In this document: positions 58,848 to 64,000 of the stretch, piece by piece
Position numbering within the stretch: position 1 is the first letter of the stretch
Layout: each line of letters starts with the position of its first letter
Origin: Schistocephalus solidus
Lineage: Eukaryota > Platyhelminthes > Cestoda > Diphyllobothriidea > Diphyllobothriidae
Assembly (NCBI GenBank): GCA_017591395.1
Contig: WEDG01001497.1
Location: 186,001 to 250,000 of the forward strand
Direction: 5' to 3'
Length of the DNA: 64,000 bases
Translations under genes and position numbers: made by a program
Notes under the pieces: model-generated
Databases searched by the model: none
What the model was told of the DNA's origin: nothing
The model's input: only the letters and a program-made list of their open reading frames with translations

Positions 58848-58955
58848 AGGGGGTTTTGTGCAATTTTACAGGGTTTTAACAAGGGGTAATTTTGAGGTGA
58901 GCGTTAAGGTAAAGGGTGGATGTTATGCTTCGGATATTAGATTTAGGGTAAGCAT
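58848..58955 (+). repeat. telomere-like array with conserved flank, reduced copy
   Basis: TAGGGGGTTTTGTGCAATTT is the complement of the flank found at 33.5 kb. It is followed by AAGGGGTAATTTTGAGGTGA and short GGTAAAGG/TTAGGG-like words. The flank is better preserved than the array. Confidence 0.55.
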
Positions 58956-58959
58956 TCAT

Positions 58960-59390
58960 TAATAGTTACTCTATATGGAATTTCACTCAAAACAACCAGG
59001 GTGTCTATTCTAATTGCTTATCACTTATGATCTTATATGTGCATCAAAATGAGGCTAAATACCTAAAAGGCCTCAATGTTCAATGTTTATTAACTTCTTC
59101 CCCTGGGAATACGTTAATTTATAAATATCATTAATATTTTCAACATTAATCTCACTAGATCGAAATTTCAATATATATTACGTGCCCTATTTCATGAAAT
59201 CTCATGGATTTCATGTGATAGGTCACATTATGCGAAATCAGCCCACACTGAGTGCCCCAAAAGTTTTAACAGGAGTAAATATGCTACCGTTCATAAAAAG
59301 AAGGCATATTGTGGTTTAAAAATTAATATTTCATTGTTTAGAAATATTATTTTTTAGAAAAAGTGGCAAAGTCCGAAAACGTGAAAAATC
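58960..59390. other. gene-less stretch
   Basis: AT-rich sequence with no feature recognised. Confidence 0.4.
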
Positions 59391-59394
59391 GGGT

Positions 59395-59800
59395 GAGCCT
59401 TCCCCTTACTGGCATGGGTTTGATTTCTTCAGAGGTCGCCGAGTTTTCACAAATGGGTCGAAGGAATTATTCAAATCTGCCAAAATCCTCCACTAATTAA
59501 TTGTGCCGGGTAGTCATCTGGTGGATTCTAGATTGATTGCTTAGGAAATCCTGTTAGGGCAGTCAGCTCACTGTATTAGAATGGGTGGATTCTATACGTT
59601 GCAGTAAGCTGGGTGGGTAACTTGACCCAAGTGTCATAAAACTCAAGGCCCCCGGTGGGGCCTCGTAGCTCAGTTGGCTGTACTAAATCCTTTGCCTTGC
59701 TGGCATGGGCTCAAATCCCACCGAGACCGCCAAGTTTTTCACAAGTGAGTCAAATGTATTATTCAAATCTTACAAAATATTCTACTAATTAACTAATTAA
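59395..59800 (+). repeat. family-1 SINE-like repeat, tandem pair
   Basis: Unit 1 (about 59395-59650) lacks its A-box side but has CTGGCATGGGTTTGATTTC, CGCCGAGTTTTCACAAATGG, TCAAATCTGCCAAAATCC and the tail GGTAGTCATCTGGTGGATTC ... ACGTTGCAGTAAGCTG. Unit 2 (about 59655-59800) begins with a well preserved GGGGCCTCGTAGCTCAGTTG, then GGCTCAAATCCCACCGAGAC and CCAAGTTTTTCACAAGTGAG. It is truncated in the body. The arrangement is the same as at 20690-21075. Confidence 0.72.
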
Positions 59801-59804
59801 CCTG

Positions 59805-62610
59805 CAGTTTTTAACGTACAGAATGCTTGTTCATCTAAAAAAACGAGTAAATAAAACACCTCAAGTAGAATTACTTTTGAAAATTGTCCTTTTATTTATA
59901 TTCCGCGGTATTTGTCTTCCAGATTAAGGGAAATGGAAAGTATGGCCGGTACCAAACAGCCTTCATTTATATTCCAAAATGGATTCACGAGAATAAGCGT
60001 TTTCTTCTTCTTTTTATACGATGTTTGAAGATACATTTGACTAAGTCAAACAGATTTTCACTTGGTTGCGGTTGTAGGGATGTCACAGGAATAAAATATT
60101 TCATAAGTTGACATGCTGATAGGCTGGTCCGTGATTGATAAATGTAAATAGAATTGATAGATGAAATCGTGAACGTACCACTTTATGCATGTTAAGAAGA
60201 ATTTCCTTTTGCTAAATGTCTTCATAAGTATTTCGGGTTGTGGCTTACGATGAGTTTCAGAACGAACTTGAACTGGTATTAAATTACTTTAAGTTTTACT
60301 GTTTTTTGTCAAAACCTTCAAATAAGATATTTCTTTAAAGGCATTTACCGATAGAATGGGTTCGTAGACTGTCTTTCTAATGCAGATAACCGTTTTCGGT
60401 CATAGGTGTAGACTCAAAAAACACGAAAATCTTTGCCGAGGACAATAAACGCCCACAGAATAATTCGGAAATTAATATGACTAAGATCGATTTAAAACTC
60501 TTTTAATAAATAACATCTTTAAAAACACTTTGATCAGATATTTCATTGTCGAATGTCTGCATACTCAACCATTTTCCAAGATAATGTCCAGCAAAAAATG
60601 GGAGATATTCGACCGGTTTTTCAACTTCGCTAAAAATAAGGGTAAGCATGTCTGCTGAAAATGAAAAATTTCACTTATTTCTTTCTATTGGAGCGTTTTT
60701 GCTATACTTGCAAACTTTATGGCCCAGTTCAAAGATGGCAAATGCAGAAACCAAGTAGCCGAATATATACTAAGATTTTGCGATGAAATTTCAATCTCTT
60801 GCCCTTTATGTTTCAATTTTCCGTATTCATAATAGTCAAATGCAGAAAGATATTTTCTGGACATCTTTCGCTTACGGCGTGACAGAGACAAAATGACAGT
60901 ATGTGGCAGCTTTTCATTTATATGCTTGTTTACCATCCAACTTCATTGTGTGGTAAAAAAATACAACTCACACATTTATTTCCGAGATTTTTGGCATAAA
61001 TTCGCAAAACTGAATTTTTAAAACAAAACCCATCCATTTTTTCTCGAAAATAATGCGATTTTTCCATTTACCAAATTTTCGTGAACGCAAGATCCGATTT
61101 TCCATGCTCTGAAGAGATATATTTAAAAATATTATAGCTTATATTAATATTCCTTAAAATTACAACGAACACCAACATGAAGGTTTGGTCTCTGAAGGTG
61201 TATAACGTAGGAAAACAGCCGGAAATCAAGAAACCTCCAATTTTTTCCCATTTTGCCCACTTTTGCCTTTGATAAACAGATGTGATATGAAATCTACCTT
61301 AGTAAACAGCATTTTCACCTCAAAATCAGTACAAAAAAACACGATTTACAACCTCAAATGTGTGCCATACTACCATCTTAAATTTCGAGGATGACATCTC
61401 ATGAGGTAGGCACCCTACTTTATATTTGGTAAATTCACGTGTAACAGAATTCGCATTCTGGTCACTCAGCCTTACCAGCTTTTTCCCTCAGCTCGCTGTA
61501 AAGAACCAAAGTCTGCTTGAAGGGGATCTGAATCAAAATCCTCTTTTGACTTACGGGGGAGTTGTATTGAAAGCTACGAAACTGCACAATTTTGCTCGCC
61601 ATTCGATAAGTCACTGTTGTACGATCACAACGGAAAATTCCTTAAACGGGCAGGGCAGAAAGAAAAAATGCCTTTTTGTGATTGGTTGCCTTAAAAATTG
61701 GGGCAAAATAAAGTGTTTAACACTTCCAAATAATTTGTGGTGCACTGCCCCAGGTGAGCACAGAAGCAACAGATGACAAGTTTAAATTACTGAGGAGAGC
61801 ATCATCTAATTTTTGTGAAACGTGTGCAACGGAGTTAACCCAATAGTGTGGGCTTGTCAAAATTCTTCGAATCTACGAGAAATCAACTTGATAAAAAAGG
61901 AAATAGGTTTTATGTAAACGCAAAAAGCCCAGTGTGGTATAGAGTTTGAGCTCCAAATTTTATCAAATTTTGTGTTAAGATGTTACTTTGGGAGGTGCGT
62001 CCACCAAATGTCTTGTTTTAGATGTTACCAACCAAAGCAGGCCAACGAAGCTCACAAATTCGTCCGTTTGAATTATTTGGCTTCGAAGAAGTTATAAGGG
62101 AGATCGAAAGATCGTTTCTATGTGCAGTGTGGATTCTGTAAAGTATCTTCGTTTTCGGCACAACCCAATTGCTACATCTTTTCTACTGCTCACTTAGCCT
62201 CGAAATTCGATGGTTCGGATGGCTGAGACTAAAATACTTACTTTTGTTTACTGAGTGAGTATGACAAACCTATTTTCAATTTATACAAAAAGGTCTACAA
62301 CATTTCTATCAAAATGTATATAAAAGGATACTGAACTTTTTAGATACTCCGTTTTTTAATTTGGGATATTAGGTAAGCCGTAGCTTATAAGAAAATTTGT
62401 CTTTAATAAAATGCACTGCATCCTTTCCTTGGGAATATACAACCTCCACATGACAGGCGACCTTGCGCCGTATTACAGTGTGGGGTCTATTATCATGCCT
62501 TAATTTGAACACTTAACTGGCAAAGATAATTAGTTGGGCCGCCTAAACAGGACACGTTCCACCCACTTAGAAATAGATGGCCATGCGATAAATTTCAGAA
62601 AGTGTTAATA
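59805..62610. other. gene-less AT-rich stretch
   Basis: No gene recognised. The longest frame is 116 codons at 61426-61776 (plus), without a recognisable domain or signal peptide. Confidence 0.4.
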
Positions 62611-62614
62611 TTCA

Positions 62615-62900
62615 CTTGTTTTAACCTGAACACTGATCCTAACGTAAAACTGAACTGTAACCTTAATCATAACCCTATTCCTCCTCTTAATCTGAAAACT
62701 TCAGTTAACAGGTATCCGAACATTAAACCTTAACATATTCCTGACCCTAACCCCACCTGTGATCTCAACCATAACTTTTAACCTAAACCTAATCTTAACG
62801 TTAACCCGCACGTCAATCCTAAACCTAATTTCTCCAGAATTCGGTGCAAAGCCGCAAGTATTGCGGGTGGCTCCGATTCCCGTATCCAGTTTAGGACGCC
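62615..62900 (-). repeat. degenerate telomere-like array with conserved flank
   Basis: About 210 bp of imperfect CCTAAC/ACCTTAA words ends in CCTAATTTCTCCAGAATTCG, GTGCAAAGCCGC and CCGATTCCCGTATCC. The end aligns with the flank beside the array at 33.39-33.56 kb. Confidence 0.65.
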
Positions 62901-62904
62901 ATAC

Positions 62905-64000
62905 AAGTCATCCTTACGGCTTACCTTAGCGTTTACCTCCCCCCGGATTTTAAAGAATGGCCATCTGAAAAAAACGCAGTATTTATTCCAGAATCCTGCC
63001 CTTTAAGTTTTTTTCTTTAAAGGAAGCAAAGTAATTAAATCAGATTCATTAAACGGTACGCAAGTATGTGACTTGCGATTTGTTCTACCGTGTATTCAAT
63101 TAGTCTCACTTCACGAATATATCTCGCGTTAATTCCTGAATTATTGCAGTTGGCATACTTATCACGAAAGAGCTGACGCACAATTAACTGAAATACATTT
63201 CTAAAAAGGAAATAGTAGCAAAAGGTTTGCGTAGGCATGTTTATATAAAGCTTAGATCTCATGTGAGATCGTTTTAAAAGTGCCAAATTAGTGAAAGATA
63301 GAAAACTTAAAGCCTTCCTTCCATTCTAAGTGTTTAAGGTGTAAAAGTAAGTTCTACATTGCAGCTGCCAAGCGCATTTTTACTATCAAATAAACCAAGA
63401 AGCTGAAAAAGCCCTTGAAGGTTATGGACGTATACAAAGTATTTTCCAGGGTAGTTAAGTGCAGTCTACTAACCGCCGGTTAGGAACTGGCTAGTAGGTG
63501 CACCAAAGGCATGACTTTGTGCTGAAGAGAATCATGATGCCGTCTTCCAGGATAGTATTTTTTGGATTGAGTTATTTGCATACGCCCACATTAGCATTGG
63601 TGATGTCTGAAGTAACAAGAGCCTTAAGGTCTATCCAGCTGGTAACATCAACTGTGTTTCAGGTATTCAAGAACTGCCAGTAAATTAATTATGTTCGGTG
63701 CTGCTTCGAGGTTACCTCAAAAACTGCACAAGGAAGGAAACTGCAGTGATCTTACCAAATTTCAGTCTTTCAGTCTTGTTGACTTCGACGGAGAACTAAA
63801 AGAAGTGTGAGCAGAACTTTCAACAACTCCGAAAAATGCTCAAACTGAAGTTGGGTAAGAAGTCGTGAAAAGGACAGCATTAGCTTTTGCACGACTCAAC
63901 ATGTGTTGCTTGAGTTTCAGTGTCTTTTTTAACACATAACATAACACATTATATCTAAAGAACATCCACGGTAGTTGAACCTCTGGAGAACAGTCCACAT
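62905..64000. other. gene-less stretch to window end
   Basis: No gene recognised. An 83-codon frame on the minus strand (63035-63286) and a 61-codon frame (63498-63683) have no known motif. Confidence 0.4.

Overview
This is eukaryotic, gene-poor, repeat-rich DNA. I found no intact protein-coding gene, rRNA gene or convincing functional tRNA gene. What is recognisable is almost entirely transposable-element debris plus microsatellites. The retroelement repertoire suggests a flatworm, most likely a diphyllobothriidean tapeworm: an AP-endonuclease/RT non-LTR element with a C2H2 zinc-finger tail, a Penelope-like element with YVDD and GIY-YIG domains, and tRNA-headed SINE-like repeats in tandem. 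The assignment rests on recalled family resemblance, not on a search.

Layout. 1-700 is GC- and CpG-rich with no identified gene. 700-12200 is mostly anonymous, with a Penelope C-terminal scrap (about 7979-8137) and one tRNA-type repeat (about 10565). 12220-12985 is a dimer of the 3' untranslated region of the non-LTR element. 15333-17900 holds tRNA-type repeats, large TTC, AAT and CCA microsatellites, and an orphan zinc finger of the same element. 20310-21075 is a cluster of a second tRNA-type repeat. 24545-28165 is an old, heavily frameshifted but nearly collinear copy of the non-LTR element (5'UTR, endonuclease, RT, zinc fingers). 33390-34520 has a telomere-like array and another 3'UTR copy. 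36986-38275 is a tandem array of about 305-bp tRNA-headed units, with an inverted copy beside it. 40320-42580 is a Penelope-like pseudogene with its 3' end. 44320-46970 (plus) and 51540-53715 (minus) are two internally deleted copies of the non-LTR element, both keeping their ends but lacking RT. 55310-56205 is a long inverted repeat. 57-63 kb carries Penelope 3'-end signatures, further tRNA-type repeats and two telomere-like arrays.

How it fits together. The non-LTR element is present as a full-length relic, two internally deleted copies and 3'UTR-only copies with a common 3' end, as expected of target-primed reverse transcription. The tRNA-headed repeat of 36.9-38.3 kb is the most interesting object. 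Its body carries CTGATGA, a short hairpin and GAAA in the order and topology of a type I hammerhead ribozyme. With the tRNA-like pol III promoter and tandem arrangement, this recalls the Sm-alpha repeats of Schistosoma. The ribozyme reading is an inference and has weak points, stated in the findings.
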